Notes: generated by a model from the letters alone, not told the origin. DNA of 64,000 bases from an uncultured Pelagibacteraceae bacterium (GCA_902629575.1 CACORJ010000005.1:1-64000), one strand, 5' to 3'. Shown: positions 24,775-36,907, counted from the first letter of the stretch. Numbers and translations: made by a program.

Positions 24775-26268
24775 TTATTTCATTGTTGGCATAACAAATT
24801 CCGCATTTGATCGGATACCTGAAGGCCATCTAGATGTTACTGTTTTAAGTTTAGTATAAAATTTTATACCTTCCATACCATGCATCCCGCTATCACCAAA
24901 TAATGATCTTTTCCAACCACCAAAACTATGAAAGGCCATTGGAACTGGGATAGGTACATTAATACCAACCATACCTACTTGAATTCTATTTACAAAAGTT
25001 CTACCTGCGTCACCATCTCTTGTATAAATACTAACTCCATTTCCATACTCATGGTCGTTAATTAATTTTACTGCTTCTTCAAAAGTTTTTACGCGAACAA
25101 CTGATAAGACTGGACCAAATATTTCCTCTTTATAAATTCTCATATCTTTATTTACATGATCAAATAAACATCCACCTATATAAAAACCATTTTCATAGCC
25201 CTGAAGTTTTAAACCTCTACCATCAACAACTAGCTTCGCACCTTCCTCAACACCTAAATCAACATAACTTGAAACTTTTTCTAAATGCTCCTTTGTAACT
25301 AAAGGCCCCATTTCTGATTCTTTATCCATTCCAGGACCAACTTTCAAAGCTTCAGCTTTTTTTGATAATCTTGATACAAGTTCATCTCCAATATCTCCAA
25401 CAGCAACTGCAACTGATTGAGCCATACATCTTTCTCCAGCTGAACCATAAGCAGCCCCCATTAGACCATTAACTGCGCCATCTAAATCACAATCTGGCAT
25501 AACAACTAAGTGATTTTTTGCTCCACCTAAAGCTTGAACTCTTTTTTCATTTTTAGCCGAATTTTCATAAATGTATTTTGCAATCGGAGTAGATCCAACA
25601 AAACTTACGGCTTTGATATCTTTGTTTTTTAAAATTGCATCAACAGCTTCTTTATCTCCATTTATTACGTTGAAAACTCCTTCTGGAAGACCCGCTTCAG
25701 AAAGCAGTTCAGCCAATTTTATTGCACAAGAAGGATCTTTTTCAGATGGTTTTAGAATAAACGTGTTTCCACAAGCTATTGCTATTGGAAACATCCACAT
25801 CGGTACCATAGCAGGGAAATTAAATGGCGTGATACCCGCGACAACTCCTAACGGTTGTCTGATAGACCAACTATCAACATTTGTACCCACATTTTCAGAA
25901 AACTCACCTTTTAATAAATGCGGAATTCCACAAGCAAATTCTACTACCTCAAGCCCTCTAGTTAAAGAACCTCTTGCATCTTCATAAACTTTTCCATGTT
26001 CAGAAACTATTAGTTTGGTCAATTCATCAGAATTTTTTTCAATTAATTCTTTAAATTTAAATATTATTCTAGCTCTTTGTAATGCCGGTTTTAAAGACCA
26101 AGTTTCAAATGCTTTTTTCGCTATCTCTACAGCACTATCTAAATCAGACTTTGAGGCAAGTCTTACTTCTGATTCTTGTTCGCCAGTTGCTGGATTAAAA
26201 ACTTTACCCTTTTTATTTGAGTTACCTGAAATTATTTTTCCACCAACAAAATGTTCTATTAATTTCAT
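24775..26268 (-). CDS. mmsA: CoA-acylating methylmalonate-semialdehyde dehydrogenase
   Basis: MmsA-type ALDH. GAKNHLVVMPDCDLDGAVNGLMGAAYGSAGERCMA. Confidence 0.92.
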   Translation of the reverse strand: MKLIEHFVGGKIISGNSNKKGKVFNPATGEQESEVRLASKSDLDSAVEIAKKAFETWSLKPALQRARIIFKFKELIEKNSDELTKLIVSEHGKVYEDARGSLTRGLEVVEFACGIPHLLKGEFSENVGTNVDSWSIRQPLGVVAGITPFNFPAMVPMWMFPIAIACGNTFILKPSEKDPSCAIKLAELLSEAGLPEGVFNVINGDKEAVDAILKNKDIKAVSFVGSTPIAKYIYENSAKNEKRVQALGGAKNHLVVMPDCDLDGAVNGLMGAAYGSAGERCMAQSVAVAVGDIGDELVSRLSKKAEALKVGPGMDKESEMGPLVTKEHLEKVSSYVDLGVEEGAKLVVDGRGLKLQGYENGFYIGGCLFDHVNKDMRIYKEEIFGPVLSVVRVKTFEEAVKLINDHEYGNGVSIYTRDGDAGRTFVNRIQVGMVGINVPIPVPMAFHSFGGWKRSLFGDSGMHGMEGIKFYTKLKTVTSRWPSGIRSNAEFVMPTMK

Positions 26269-26310
26269 GAATACGATCTTTTAGATTAAAAATTATAAAT
26301 AGTCTATTGT

Positions 26311-27090
26311 TTAAATATTAGCGGTTGCTAACATTTTTTTTATTTCAGCGATTGCTTTTGCTGGGTTTAAACCTTTAGGACATGCACTTGTACAGTTAAG
26401 AATTGTGTGACATCGATATAATTTTAGCTCATCAGCAACTTTTTTTAATCTCGCCTGTCTTTCTTCATCCCTACTATCAATAATCCATCTGTAAGCCTGT
26501 AACAAAACAGCTGGACCTAAATATTTATCCCCATTCCACCAGTAACTCGGGCAAGATGTCGAACAGCAAGCGCACATTATGCATTCATATGCCCCATCTA
26601 ATTTTTCCCTATCTTCCTTTGATTGAATAATTTCTGATTTTTCAGATTTTGCGTTGGTTTTTAACCAAGGTTCTATAGACTTATACTGTTTATAAAGGCC
26701 ATCTAAATCACCAATTAAATCTTTTTTGACTTTTAGATGTGGTAAGGGATAAATATCTATATCTCCATCAATTTCTGAATGAGGTTTAGTGCAAGCTAGG
26801 CCATTTTTTCCACCCATGTTCATAGCACACGAGCCACAGACTCCATGCGCACAAGATCTTCTGTAAGCTAATGTAGGATCAATTTCATTTTTAATCTTAT
26901 TTAAAATATCTAAAACCTTAGAAGGGCAATTATCCATATCAACTTCATAAGTGTCTATTCTTGGATTATCCCCAGTTGAAGGGTCCCACCGATAAATATT
27001 AACTTTTCTTAAATTTTTTGACCCAGTTTTATCTTTAAAATATCTACCTTTTTTTACTTCAGAATTTTGAGGTAAACTAATTTGAACCAT
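26311..27090 (-). CDS. sdhB: Succinate dehydrogenase iron-sulfur subunit
   Basis: [32 protein letters not shown]. Confidence 0.97.
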   Translation of the reverse strand: MVQISLPQNSEVKKGRYFKDKTGSKNLRKVNIYRWDPSTGDNPRIDTYEVDMDNCPSKVLDILNKIKNEIDPTLAYRRSCAHGVCGSCAMNMGGKNGLACTKPHSEIDGDIDIYPLPHLKVKKDLIGDLDGLYKQYKSIEPWLKTNAKSEKSEIIQSKEDREKLDGAYECIMCACCSTSCPSYWWNGDKYLGPAVLLQAYRWIIDSRDEERQARLKKVADELKLYRCHTILNCTSACPKGLNPAKAIAEIKKMLATANI

Positions 27091-28865
27091 TAATAAACTC
27101 TTTCTTGAGGAGGAAAATATTGTACATCATTAGTCAAAGTTGATTTATGAACATCTCTATAAGTTATTTTTGTATTTTTTCCATCACACCAAGCAAGCGT
27201 ATGTTGCATAAAATTTTGATCATCTCTTTTTGGATAATCTTCTCTAGCATGGGCTCCTCTGCTTTCTTTTCTATGATAAGCAGAGTCTACTGTAGCAACT
27301 GCTTGCCTTATCAAGTTATCAAACTCTAAAGTTTCCACTAAGTCAGTATTAAATATTAATGATTTATCTTTTACTGATAATGCATTCAGACTATCATAAG
27401 TTTTTCTAATTTCTTCAACACCTTCTTTTAGTGTCTTTTCTGTTCTAAATACTGCGCATTTGGATTGCATAGTTTTTTGCATTGAAAGTCTGAGCTCAGC
27501 TGTACCAGTATCACCTTCGGCATTTCTAATTTTATCAAATCTATCTATAATTTTTTGAGTCTCTGACTCACTCAGTTTTTCATGAGGAGTTCCAGGTTTA
27601 ATTAATTCTGCAGCTCTTTTTGCTGCAGCTCTCCCAAAAACAACTAAATCTATTAATGAGTTAGAACCTAATCTATTTGCGCCATGAACTGAAACACAGG
27701 CTGCCTCTCCAATTGCCATTAGACCAGGTACTGTCTTTTCGCTTCCATTAACAGTTAATACTTCAGCTTTATAATTTGTTGGAATACCGCCCATATTATA
27801 ATGAACAGTTGGTACCACAGGTATTGGATCTTTTGTTACATCGACGTTGGCAAAAAGTCTAGCAGCATCAGTGATACCTGGTAATCTATTTTCAATTACT
27901 TCTTTGTCTAAATGACTCAAATTTAAATGAACATGGTCTTGATCTTTACCAACTCCTCTACCTTCATTAATCTCAATTGACATAGATCTACTAACTACAT
28001 CTCTAGACGCCAAATCTTTTGCTTTAGGAGCATATCTCTCCATAAATCTTTCTCCCTTTGAATTTGTTAGATAGCCACCTTCACCTCTTGCACCCTCTGT
28101 AATTAAAGTTCCGTGACCATAAATTCCTGTTGGATGAAATTGAACAAACTCCATATCTTGTAATGGTAACCCTGCTCTTAAGACCATTGCGTTACCATCT
28201 CCCGTACAAGTATGTGCGGAAGTTGCTGAATAATAAATTTTACCATAACCTCCAGTTGCAATGATAACTGTATGAGCTCTGAACCTATGAATTGTTCCGT
28301 CATTTAAATTCCAGGCCACTAACCCTTTGCACTCTCCGTCTTTCATCAGTAAATCTAAGGCAAAATATTCAATAAAAAATTCTGTTTTGTGTTTTAAAGC
28401 TTGACCGTATAAAGTGTGCAAAATTGCATGGCCTGTCCTATCAGCTGCCGCACATGTTCGTTGCACAATTCCATTTCCATAATTTTTCGTCATACCCCCA
28501 AAAGGACGTTGATAAATTTTTCCATCATCAGTTCTGCTAAAAGGAACACCATACTTCTCTAGCTCTATAACTGCTTTAGGTGCCTCTTTGCATAAATATT
28601 CAATGCTGTCCTGATCTCCTAACCAGTCAGCACCTTTCACCGTATCATACATGTGCCAACGCCAATCATCCTCTCCCATATTACCTAAAGCGGCAGATAT
28701 ACCACCTTGTGCTGCAGAAGTGTGACTTCTTGTTGGAAAAACTTTTGAAATACAAGCGGTTTTCAATCCAGACTCACTTAACCCAACTGCTGCTCTTAGA
28801 CCTGAACCTCCAGCACCTAAAACCACTACATCGTACTCGTGATTAATTATTTTATATGAATTCAT
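27090..28865 (-). CDS. sdhA: Succinate dehydrogenase flavoprotein subunit
   Basis: [34 protein letters not shown]. Confidence 0.97.
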   Translation of the reverse strand: MNSYKIINHEYDVVVLGAGGSGLRAAVGLSESGLKTACISKVFPTRSHTSAAQGGISAALGNMGEDDWRWHMYDTVKGADWLGDQDSIEYLCKEAPKAVIELEKYGVPFSRTDDGKIYQRPFGGMTKNYGNGIVQRTCAAADRTGHAILHTLYGQALKHKTEFFIEYFALDLLMKDGECKGLVAWNLNDGTIHRFRAHTVIIATGGYGKIYYSATSAHTCTGDGNAMVLRAGLPLQDMEFVQFHPTGIYGHGTLITEGARGEGGYLTNSKGERFMERYAPKAKDLASRDVVSRSMSIEINEGRGVGKDQDHVHLNLSHLDKEVIENRLPGITDAARLFANVDVTKDPIPVVPTVHYNMGGIPTNYKAEVLTVNGSEKTVPGLMAIGEAACVSVHGANRLGSNSLIDLVVFGRAAAKRAAELIKPGTPHEKLSESETQKIIDRFDKIRNAEGDTGTAELRLSMQKTMQSKCAVFRTEKTLKEGVEEIRKTYDSLNALSVKDKSLIFNTDLVETLEFDNLIRQAVATVDSAYHRKESRGAHAREDYPKRDDQNFMQHTLAWCDGKNTKITYRDVHKSTLTNDVQYFPPQERVY

Positions 28866-29185
28866 AAAGTAATTAATAGTATAATTGTAATTAATGGAAT
28901 TACCACTGCTGATATATATAAAAGCCTGTTTGCGACATTTTTGATTTTACTGTTCTTAATATAATCTTCAAAAACCTCACTAATACTCAGTGCTGAAAAA
29001 AAATATGCATTTACTATGAATACACTAAATAAAAACTTAAATAATGAGTTAGAAAAAAAGTCTACTACTAAAGAATAATTTTGATCGTATATTTTAATAA
29101 AATTTAGAATAAACCATAACTTAAAAGGAATTAGCATCGCACCACTTATCTTTAGAAAAATCCATTTTTTTGTTGCATTAATCAT
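28862..29185 (-). CDS. sdhD: Succinate dehydrogenase membrane anchor subunit
   Basis: Small hydrophobic protein between sdhC and sdhA. Confidence 0.82.
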   Translation of the reverse strand: MINATKKWIFLKISGAMLIPFKLWFILNFIKIYDQNYSLVVDFFSNSLFKFLFSVFIVNAYFFSALSISEVFEDYIKNSKIKNVANRLLYISAVVIPLITIILLITL

Positions 29186-29569
29186 TTAAAGAATATTTTT
29201 TCCAATTAGATAAAAAACTACCGTTAAAACTAAAGATCCGATTATTACAATTAAGCCAGTAATATTTGTAGTTTTGATTTCAAATCCATAGCCTAAATCC
29301 ATAATCAGATGTCTAATTTCACTTAAAACTTGGAACGTAAAAGACCACGTTATACCTATAATAAAAAATTTTCCCAAAAATGATTTGAAAAATAAATTTA
29401 CCAACTCAAAAAAACCCTCACCAAGAACAAGAGATGATATAACTAAACAAATAAATGTAATTACAATAATATTTATTATTCCTGTTATTCTATGAGAAAT
29501 AGATACTAATGATGAGATATGCCATCTATAAATTTGAATATGTGGAGATAATGGTGATTTATTTTCCAT
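29186..29569 (-). CDS. sdhC: Succinate dehydrogenase cytochrome b556 subunit
   Basis: SPHIQIYRWHISSLVSISHRITG, LSEIRHLIMDLG heme-ligand region. Confidence 0.92.
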   Translation of the reverse strand: MENKSPLSPHIQIYRWHISSLVSISHRITGIINIIVITFICLVISSLVLGEGFFELVNLFFKSFLGKFFIIGITWSFTFQVLSEIRHLIMDLGYGFEIKTTNITGLIVIIGSLVLTVVFYLIGKNIL

Positions 29570-30566
29570 ACAAATTATTTTCTATTAATTTTTCAGCTAT
29601 TTCTACAGCATTTAAAGCTGCTCCTCTTAAAAGATTATCAGAAACAATCCACAAGTTTAAACCATTTTTAATTGTTTTATCTTCTCTTATTCTTGAAATA
29701 AATGTTTCATATTTTCCTTCCGCTTCTATAGGAGTAATATAACCACCATCAACTCTTTCATCGATTACTTGACATCCATCAGAATTATTTAACACGTTCT
29801 TCACATCATTTAGGGAAAAAGTTTTTTCAAATTCTAAATTAATTGACTCAGAATGAGAAACGGAAATAGGTAATCTGACGCAAGTTGCGGTCAAATTTAT
29901 TTTATCATCTAAAATTTTCTTTGTTTCATTGGCCATTTTTATCTCTTCTTTTGTGTAGCCATTATCCAAAAATATATCAATATGTGGAATAGCATTGAAA
30001 GCTATTTGTTTTGAGAAATTTTGAGATTGAACTTTTTGACCATTTAAAACTGATTTAGTTTGCTCAATCAATTCATCCATGGACGCCTTACCAGCACCAG
30101 AAACTGATTGATATGTAGAAATTACTACTCTTTTAATTACGTATAAGTCATGTAGTGGTTTTAAAGCTATTACTAATTGCGCTGTTGAACAATTCGGATT
30201 TGCAATAATATTTTTTTTTATATTATACAGATCGTGCGCATTTACCTGCGGCACAATTAATGGAACATCTGGATCCATCCTAAAATAACTTGAATTATCA
30301 ATTACCAGACAATCTTTAGCTGCTTTTTCAGCAAATTTTTCTGAAATCTTTCCACCTGCTGCAAAAAAAGCAATTTTGACTTTTGAAAAATCAAATTTTT
30401 TTAAATCAATAATTTTATAATCTTTACCTTTATAATTTATTTTTTTTCCTTCACTATCTGATGATGCTAATAAATATAGATTATCAATAGAGAGATCTTT
30501 TTTTTCAAGAACCTCTAGAGTTTTTCGCCCAACATTACCTGTCGCTCCTACAATTGCAATATTCAT
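29559..30566 (-). CDS. asd: Aspartate-semialdehyde dehydrogenase
   Basis: VGATGNVGRKTLEVLE, ANPNCSTAQLVIALKPLHD. Confidence 0.95.
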   Translation of the reverse strand: MNIAIVGATGNVGRKTLEVLEKKDLSIDNLYLLASSDSEGKKINYKGKDYKIIDLKKFDFSKVKIAFFAAGGKISEKFAEKAAKDCLVIDNSSYFRMDPDVPLIVPQVNAHDLYNIKKNIIANPNCSTAQLVIALKPLHDLYVIKRVVISTYQSVSGAGKASMDELIEQTKSVLNGQKVQSQNFSKQIAFNAIPHIDIFLDNGYTKEEIKMANETKKILDDKINLTATCVRLPISVSHSESINLEFEKTFSLNDVKNVLNNSDGCQVIDERVDGGYITPIEAEGKYETFISRIREDKTIKNGLNLWIVSDNLLRGAALNAVEIAEKLIENNLYGK

Positions 30567-30585
30567 AGTGTTTTAAAGTTTTATA

Positions 30586-31695
30586 CTAAATGAAAGGCAA
30601 ATCACAAACTTTTCCAGTCAAATTATTGCCATTAATTTTAATATTGACGGTCTGAGAAACTTCCCAGAAAGGCTTTTTCATCATTGCAATACCAATCACT
30701 TTTTTAAAGAAAGGTGAAAAACATGCTGATCTAAGTTCTCCAATAATATGGCCTTTTTCGTCCATTAAATTTAGAGACCCTGATAAACTTATCTCTTTCA
30801 TATCAAATTCAACACCCATCAATTTTCTTTTTATACCCTCGCTCTTAATTTTCTTTAATTTTTCTTTTCCTAAAAATTCAACATCTGAGTCTATATTTAC
30901 ATATTTATCAAATCCACATTCATAAGGGTTATCTCCATTGTCAATATCATTACCATAAGACAATAATCCACTTTCAATTCTCTCTATTAAATTTGGACAA
31001 CCTGGTTTGACATTATATTGCTTACCTTTTTCAAATAAATAGTCATACAATTTTAATCCAGAGCTAGTATTTTCAACGTAAATTTCATATCCACCTTGTT
31101 TGGACCATCCTGATTGTGCAATTAAATGTTTATCTCCACCGAATTCAAAATAATCAAAACCAAAAAACTTTAATTGTTTAATTTTTTCTCCAAATATATC
31201 TTCCATTAATTTAAATGATTTTGGTCCTTGTATTGCCATTATATCAACATTTGGTTCAGTTATTTTGACATTAAATTTATTTCCTATTGCAAGACCTTTC
31301 GCGTATAAAATTACATCAGAGTCAGCAATTGAAATCCACCATCTATCCTCACTAATTCTCAAAACCACAGGATCATTTATTAATCCTGCTTGATCATCAA
31401 TTAATGGACAATAATAACATCTCCCATTTTTTGATTTTGAAAGATCTCTACAAGTCATTAGTTGAACTAACTTTGCAGCATCCACCCCAGATATTTCAAC
31501 TTGCCGTTCTCCTGCAACATCCCAAATTTGAACATATTCTTTCAAATGGTGATATGAATCTTCTAAAGAACCGAATGCTGCTGGTAACAACATATGATTA
31601 TAAACTGTATAAGAAGTTACTCCTTGTTTTTCTATTCTAGAAGTATAAGGAGTGCTTCTAACTCTTCTGGATTTAGCTATTGAGTATGTTTTCAT
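30586..31695 (-). CDS. dmdA: Dimethylsulfoniopropionate demethylase (GcvT-related)
   Basis: [80 protein letters not shown] match the DmdA pattern I recall from Pelagibacter. Adjacent to dmdB/dmdC-like genes. Confidence 0.9.
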   Translation of the reverse strand: MKTYSIAKSRRVRSTPYTSRIEKQGVTSYTVYNHMLLPAAFGSLEDSYHHLKEYVQIWDVAGERQVEISGVDAAKLVQLMTCRDLSKSKNGRCYYCPLIDDQAGLINDPVVLRISEDRWWISIADSDVILYAKGLAIGNKFNVKITEPNVDIMAIQGPKSFKLMEDIFGEKIKQLKFFGFDYFEFGGDKHLIAQSGWSKQGGYEIYVENTSSGLKLYDYLFEKGKQYNVKPGCPNLIERIESGLLSYGNDIDNGDNPYECGFDKYVNIDSDVEFLGKEKLKKIKSEGIKRKLMGVEFDMKEISLSGSLNLMDEKGHIIGELRSACFSPFFKKVIGIAMMKKPFWEVSQTVNIKINGNNLTGKVCDLPFI

Positions 31696-31747
31696 TTTTC
31701 AAAAAATTTATGACCTTTTCTCGTATTTCTAAAGCTTTTTCAATCAT
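31673..31747 (-). CDS. Candidate 24-codon small ORF overlapping the dmdA start ([24 protein letters not shown])
   Basis: ATG at 31747 preceded by GAAGGATA. It runs in a different frame from dmdA and stops (TAA) 20 bp inside it. Confidence 0.35.
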   Translation of the reverse strand: MIEKALEIREKVINFLKNENILNS

Positions 31748-31794
31748 TATCCTTCGTTAAAAGCTTTTTATTGCACTTATAACTGATTATTTAG

Positions 31795-33411
31795 TTAAAA
31801 TTTTTTTCTTAGCTCAAATTTTTGAATTTTACCTGTTGAAGTTTTAGGTAAGTCACAAAAAACAACTTGTTTTGGTACCTTAAATCCAGCAAGCGTTTCT
31901 TTGCAAAAACTTATTAATTCTTTTTCTGTCACAATTTTATCTTTAACCGTCTCTATAAATGCACAAGGAACCTCACCCCATTTTTCATCAGGTTTAGCTA
32001 CTACTGCCGCGATCGAAACTGAGGGATGTTTAGATAAAGTATTTTCAATTTCTATTGAGGATATATTTTCACCACCTGATATAATTATATCTTTAGACCT
32101 ATCTTGAATTTTTACGTATCCATCAGAATGCATTACTGCCAAATCACCTGAATGAAACCACCCATCTTTCATAGCTTTGATTGTAGCTTCTTTATCTTTA
32201 AAATATCCTTTCATAACTACATTACCTTTGATCATTATTTCACCGATCGTTTTTCCATCTTTTGGAACTTCTTTCATTGTTTTAGGGTCCATAACTGTGA
32301 TACCTTCTGTATTAGGATATCTTACACCTTGTCTTGCCTTAATTTCATTTTGTTTTTCCTCATCAAATTCATTCCAAGACTCATTCCAAGCACACTGAGT
32401 AACATGACCATAAGTTTCTGTTAATCCATAAACATGCATCACCTCAAATCCAAGCGCTTTCATTTTTTTAAATATAATACTTGGTGGTGGTGCTCCAGCA
32501 GTTAATACATAAACTTTTTGTTTTAATTTTTTCCTATCGGACTCAGGAGCGCCAGTAATCATATTCAATACAATCGGTGCTCCACCAAAATGGGTGACAT
32601 CATATTTATCAATTAATTCGAATATTTTTTTTATATCAATATTTCTCAAACAGATAGTTCTTCCATTTAACATGGGAACAGTCCATGGGTATCCCCAGCC
32701 ATTACAATGAAACATAGGCACAATAGTCAAAAAATTTAATCTGTTTGGCATATTCCATGCAACTGCGCTTCCAGTTGACATTAAATATGATCCTCTGTGG
32801 TGATAAACTACTCCTTTAGGGTTTCCAGTAGTTCCTGAAGTATAACTGAGTGATAATGCTTGCCATTCATCCTCTGGCATTTTCCAATTATAATTTTCAT
32901 CACCAGTATTTAAAAAACTTTCATACTCTAATTCACCAATTTTTTCACACTTAGATTGATCTGCAAATTCATCATTAATGTCAATTATTGTAATTTTTCT
33001 TTTAAAAGTGCTTAAAGCCTTCTTTACTTCAACATGAAGTTGTCTATCCACAACTAGAACTTTTGCATCACTATGTTCTAAAATATACGCAATTGTTTTA
33101 GCATCCAACCTTATGTTAATCGTATTTAAAACTGCACCTGCCATTGGAACGGAATAATGTCCTTCAAAAATTTCAGGAGTATTAAACGCTAAAAATGAAA
33201 CAGTATCACCCTTACCAATTCCAATTTTGTTAAGTGCACTAGCAAATTTTACAGTTCGTTTATAAACTTGACTCCAAGTATATTTCCTATCTTCATAAAT
33301 AACTGCTTCATAATTAGGATAAATCTCATAAGCTCTTTTTAGAAAAGTTAAAGGCGTTAATGGAACATAATTAGCATCATTTTTTTCTAGGTTAGTTTCG
33401 TAATGATTCAT
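31795..33411 (-). CDS. dmdB: Acyl-CoA synthetase, probable 3-methylmercaptopropionyl-CoA ligase
   Basis: AMP-binding motif LSYTSGTTGNPKGVVYHHRG, STGKIQKFELRKKF. Sits between the dmdA and dmdC homologues. Confidence 0.8.
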   Translation of the reverse strand: MNHYETNLEKNDANYVPLTPLTFLKRAYEIYPNYEAVIYEDRKYTWSQVYKRTVKFASALNKIGIGKGDTVSFLAFNTPEIFEGHYSVPMAGAVLNTINIRLDAKTIAYILEHSDAKVLVVDRQLHVEVKKALSTFKRKITIIDINDEFADQSKCEKIGELEYESFLNTGDENYNWKMPEDEWQALSLSYTSGTTGNPKGVVYHHRGSYLMSTGSAVAWNMPNRLNFLTIVPMFHCNGWGYPWTVPMLNGRTICLRNIDIKKIFELIDKYDVTHFGGAPIVLNMITGAPESDRKKLKQKVYVLTAGAPPPSIIFKKMKALGFEVMHVYGLTETYGHVTQCAWNESWNEFDEEKQNEIKARQGVRYPNTEGITVMDPKTMKEVPKDGKTIGEIMIKGNVVMKGYFKDKEATIKAMKDGWFHSGDLAVMHSDGYVKIQDRSKDIIISGGENISSIEIENTLSKHPSVSIAAVVAKPDEKWGEVPCAFIETVKDKIVTEKELISFCKETLAGFKVPKQVVFCDLPKTSTGKIQKFELRKKF

Positions 33412-35175
33412 TTAATTAAACTTGAAATTCATTATATTTGAACTTCCAGAAATTGCAGACTTATGGTGAAGTTCTGCTCTAGGTAATACTTTGTCAAAAT
33501 AGAATCTAGCTGTATCTATTTTATCATTATAAAATTTTTTATTTTCTTCATAATCTTTAAAACTCACCTCTAAAACTTTAATCCATGCATATGCAATAGA
33601 TACGTAACCCAAAGTTTTTAGGTAATCATTAGCCGCTGCACTGACGTCATCTTTTTCTGACTTAGCCATATTTGTCATCCAATCGCTAAATTTCTTTAAT
33701 GTGTCCAAATAATAATTAAATTCCGAGAGAAATGGTTTAATTTTTTCATTATCTGTATCGCAATCTGACCTAACCTGATCTAAAAATTTATTTATTATAT
33801 TGCCATTTTTATTTGATAGTTTTCTGAAAACTAAATCTGATGCTTGAACAGAATTTGTGCCCTCATAAATAGGTGTAATTCTATTATCTCTATATAGTTG
33901 TTCTATACCCTGGTCTTTAGTATACCCGTATCCTCCATGAATTTGCATAGCATCACTAGTAATTTCCATCGCTAAGTCTGTAAACAAGGATTTTACAACA
34001 GGGGTCATAAGTGAAACATAATCCGAGGCTTCTTGACGAGTTTTTTCATCTGGATGATTTAAACTAACTTCAGTCTGTTGTGACAACCAAAAACACAAAG
34101 CTCTTTCACCCTCAATAATTGATTTCATATTTAATAAGGTTCTTCTTATGTCGGCATGTTCAATTATAAAATCTGCTCCATTTTTAGACTTGGAATTGTT
34201 CGACTTTCCTTGTTTTCTCTCTTTTGCATAAGCTAGAGAATTTTGATAAGCAATTTCTGAAATACCTAAACCTTGGATGCCTACAACTATTCTCTCAAGA
34301 TTCATCATAGTAAACATAGCGCTTAGTCCTTTTTCTTTAGCACCTATCATATAGCCAGTGGCATTATCAAAATTTAATACACAAGTGGCTGATCCCTTTA
34401 TCCCCATCTTGGTCTCAATAGATCCGGTTGATATGCCGTTTCTTGGCCCAACTGTTCCATCATCTTTGACCACAAACTTTGGAACTAAAAATAAACTTAT
34501 TCCTTTTGTGCCTGCTGGAGAATCTTCTGCTCTCGCTAAAACTAGATGAATGATATTTTCAGTTAAATCGTGATCTCCAGATGTAATAAAAATTTTTTGA
34601 CCACTTATTTTGTAAGTTCCATCAGTTTGTTTTTTAGCTTTTGTTCTTAATAAACCTAAATCGGTGCCGCATACTGGCTCAGTTAAACACATAGTGCCGC
34701 TCCATTTTCCTTCGACTATTTTTGGTAAATATTTATTCTTTATTTCATCTGTAGCATGATGATTAATACAATTATATGCACCTATACTTAATTCACTATA
34801 CAATTTAAAAGATAAGCTAGCCGAGGAGAGCATTTCATCAAAAAATGCACTTACAGTTTTTGGCATACCTTGACCTCCATATTTAGGATCACAAGAAAGT
34901 GAAGTCCATCCATCCTCAATATATTTTTTGTAAGCTTCCTTATAACCTGGGGGAGTTCTCACAACTCCATTTTCTAAGACTGCAGGATTTTCATCTCCAG
35001 TTTTAGCTAGTGGTAAAATTAAATTTTGATTAATCTTTGCTGCTTCCTGTAAAATATCTTTTACTAAATCAGAAGTTACTTCTTTATATTTCTCTAACTC
35101 ATTATATTTTTGATTATTTCTGAGTTTCTCAAATAGAAACATCATATCGTCAACAGGGGCGGTATAAGTAGGCAT
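33412..35175 (-). CDS. dmdC: Acyl-CoA dehydrogenase, probable 3-methylmercaptopropionyl-CoA dehydrogenase
   Basis: 587 aa long-form ACAD. MCLTEPVCGTDLGLLRTKA, QIHGGYGYTKDQGIEQLYRDNRITPIYEGTNSVQA. In the dmd locus. Confidence 0.8.
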   Translation of the reverse strand: MPTYTAPVDDMMFLFEKLRNNQKYNELEKYKEVTSDLVKDILQEAAKINQNLILPLAKTGDENPAVLENGVVRTPPGYKEAYKKYIEDGWTSLSCDPKYGGQGMPKTVSAFFDEMLSSASLSFKLYSELSIGAYNCINHHATDEIKNKYLPKIVEGKWSGTMCLTEPVCGTDLGLLRTKAKKQTDGTYKISGQKIFITSGDHDLTENIIHLVLARAEDSPAGTKGISLFLVPKFVVKDDGTVGPRNGISTGSIETKMGIKGSATCVLNFDNATGYMIGAKEKGLSAMFTMMNLERIVVGIQGLGISEIAYQNSLAYAKERKQGKSNNSKSKNGADFIIEHADIRRTLLNMKSIIEGERALCFWLSQQTEVSLNHPDEKTRQEASDYVSLMTPVVKSLFTDLAMEITSDAMQIHGGYGYTKDQGIEQLYRDNRITPIYEGTNSVQASDLVFRKLSNKNGNIINKFLDQVRSDCDTDNEKIKPFLSEFNYYLDTLKKFSDWMTNMAKSEKDDVSAAANDYLKTLGYVSIAYAWIKVLEVSFKDYEENKKFYNDKIDTARFYFDKVLPRAELHHKSAISGSSNIMNFKFN

Positions 35176-35201
35176 AATATTATTTTAAGATAATTAATTG
35201 A

Positions 35202-36308
35202 TTATTGCAATTTTGAAATGATCGCATCACCCATTTGAGAAGTAGATACTTCTTTCATTTTATCAGACATAATATCTTTTGTCCTTAATCCATCATTAAG
35301 TGCCTCTTGGACAGCTTTTTCTAAGGCTTCCGCCTCTTTATCCAAATCTAAAGAGTATCTTAGCGCCATTGCAAAACTTAAAATTGAAGCGATAGGATTT
35401 GCAACTCCTTTACCAGCAATATCTGGAGCCGACCCATGAATAGGTTCATACATAGCTCTCATTTCACCATCTTTATTTTTTGCGCCTAATGATGCTGAGG
35501 GTAATAATCCAAGAGAGCCTGTTAACATGGATGCCTCATCTGATAACATATCACCAAATAAGTTATCTGTTAAAATAACATCGAATTGTTTTGGGTTTCT
35601 TACTAGTTGCATTGCGCAATTATCAGCTAGCATATGACTCAGTTCAACATCTTTATAATCTTTATCATGTAATGATTGCACTTCTTCTTTCCAAAGTTGA
35701 CCTGCTTCCATTACATTAGATTTTTCACAAGATATGACTTTATTAGATCTTTTTTTTGCTAAATCAAAAGCAATCCTAGCTACTCTTACAATTTCACTAC
35801 TAGTATAAGTATGAGTATTTACTCCTTTTCTTTCCCCATTTTCTATTGGTTTAATCCCTCTTGGCTCACCAAAATATACTCCACCAGTTAATTCTCTGAC
35901 TATTAAAATATCTAAACCTGAAACTACTTCTGGTTTTAACGTTGAGGCATTTACTAATTGTTCAAAGCATATCGCTGGTCTTAAATTTGCAAAAAGTTTT
36001 AATTCTTTTCTTAATTTTAAAAGAGCTCTTTCAGGTTTCTTTGAAAATTCGACACCATCCCACTTCGGTCCACCAACCGCACCCAACATTATTACAGCAC
36101 TTTCTAATGCTTTATAAAAAACTTCATCAGTAAGAGGTGTTCCATGCTTATCAAAAGAACTTCCTCCAACTAAATCCTCATCAATCTCAAAATCTAAAGA
36201 CTTTTTATCATTAAACCAATTGATTACTTTTTTAACTTCCGTAGTAACTTCAGGGCCAATTCCATCACCCGGGAGTAATAATACTTTTCTTTTTTTTACT
36301 TTAATCAT
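35202..36308 (-). CDS. leuB: 3-isopropylmalate dehydrogenase
   Basis: [31 protein letters not shown]. Confidence 0.96.
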   Translation of the reverse strand: MIKVKKRKVLLLPGDGIGPEVTTEVKKVINWFNDKKSLDFEIDEDLVGGSSFDKHGTPLTDEVFYKALESAVIMLGAVGGPKWDGVEFSKKPERALLKLRKELKLFANLRPAICFEQLVNASTLKPEVVSGLDILIVRELTGGVYFGEPRGIKPIENGERKGVNTHTYTSSEIVRVARIAFDLAKKRSNKVISCEKSNVMEAGQLWKEEVQSLHDKDYKDVELSHMLADNCAMQLVRNPKQFDVILTDNLFGDMLSDEASMLTGSLGLLPSASLGAKNKDGEMRAMYEPIHGSAPDIAGKGVANPIASILSFAMALRYSLDLDKEAEALEKAVQEALNDGLRTKDIMSDKMKEVSTSQMGDAIISKLQ

Positions 36309-36906
36309 TAAATACCCAAGGCTTCTTGGCTCTTAAATCTTTTTCAAAGATTTCTATTTTATCAGATCTTTTTAGTGACAGAGCTATGTCGTCTAATCCC
36401 TCTAGTAAACACTTTTTTTTAAATGAATCTACTTTAAATTTTGTCTCATTGTTTCCAAAAATGACCTTCTCCTCATTAAGATCTATAAAAATTTCTTCTT
36501 TCCTTTTTGCGTATTCCGATAACTCTTTGATTTTATCATCATCTAAAATTATCGGTAAGATACCATTTTTAAAACAATTATTATAAAAAATATCAGCAAA
36601 ACTTGAGCTTATCACGCAAGTAATACCAAAGTCTAATAATGCCCATGGAGCGTGTTCTCTTGAAGAGCCGCATCCAAAATTTTTTCCAGCGATTAAAATT
36701 TTTGAATTTATGTAAGGATCTTGATTCAAAACAAAATCATTTATTTCCTTACCATTGTCGTCATATCTCATTTCAAAAAATAAATTCTTGCCCAACCCTG
36801 TTCTTTTAATCGTTTTTAAAAACTGTTTTGGAATAATCATATCTGTATCAATATTAACTATTGGCAAATACGCCGGTATACTTTTTAAAGTGTTAAATTT
36901 TTGCAT
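36301..36906 (-). CDS. leuD: 3-isopropylmalate dehydratase small subunit
   Basis: [15 protein letters not shown]. Confidence 0.96.
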   Translation of the reverse strand: MQKFNTLKSIPAYLPIVNIDTDMIIPKQFLKTIKRTGLGKNLFFEMRYDDNGKEINDFVLNQDPYINSKILIAGKNFGCGSSREHAPWALLDFGITCVISSSFADIFYNNCFKNGILPIILDDDKIKELSEYAKRKEEIFIDLNEEKVIFGNNETKFKVDSFKKKCLLEGLDDIALSLKRSDKIEIFEKDLRAKKPWVFND

Positions 36907-36907
36907 A

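Noticed and set aside
31697-31794. Possible riboswitch upstream of dmdA
   Set aside because: AT-rich with no convincing nested stems. The small ORF explains the sequence better.
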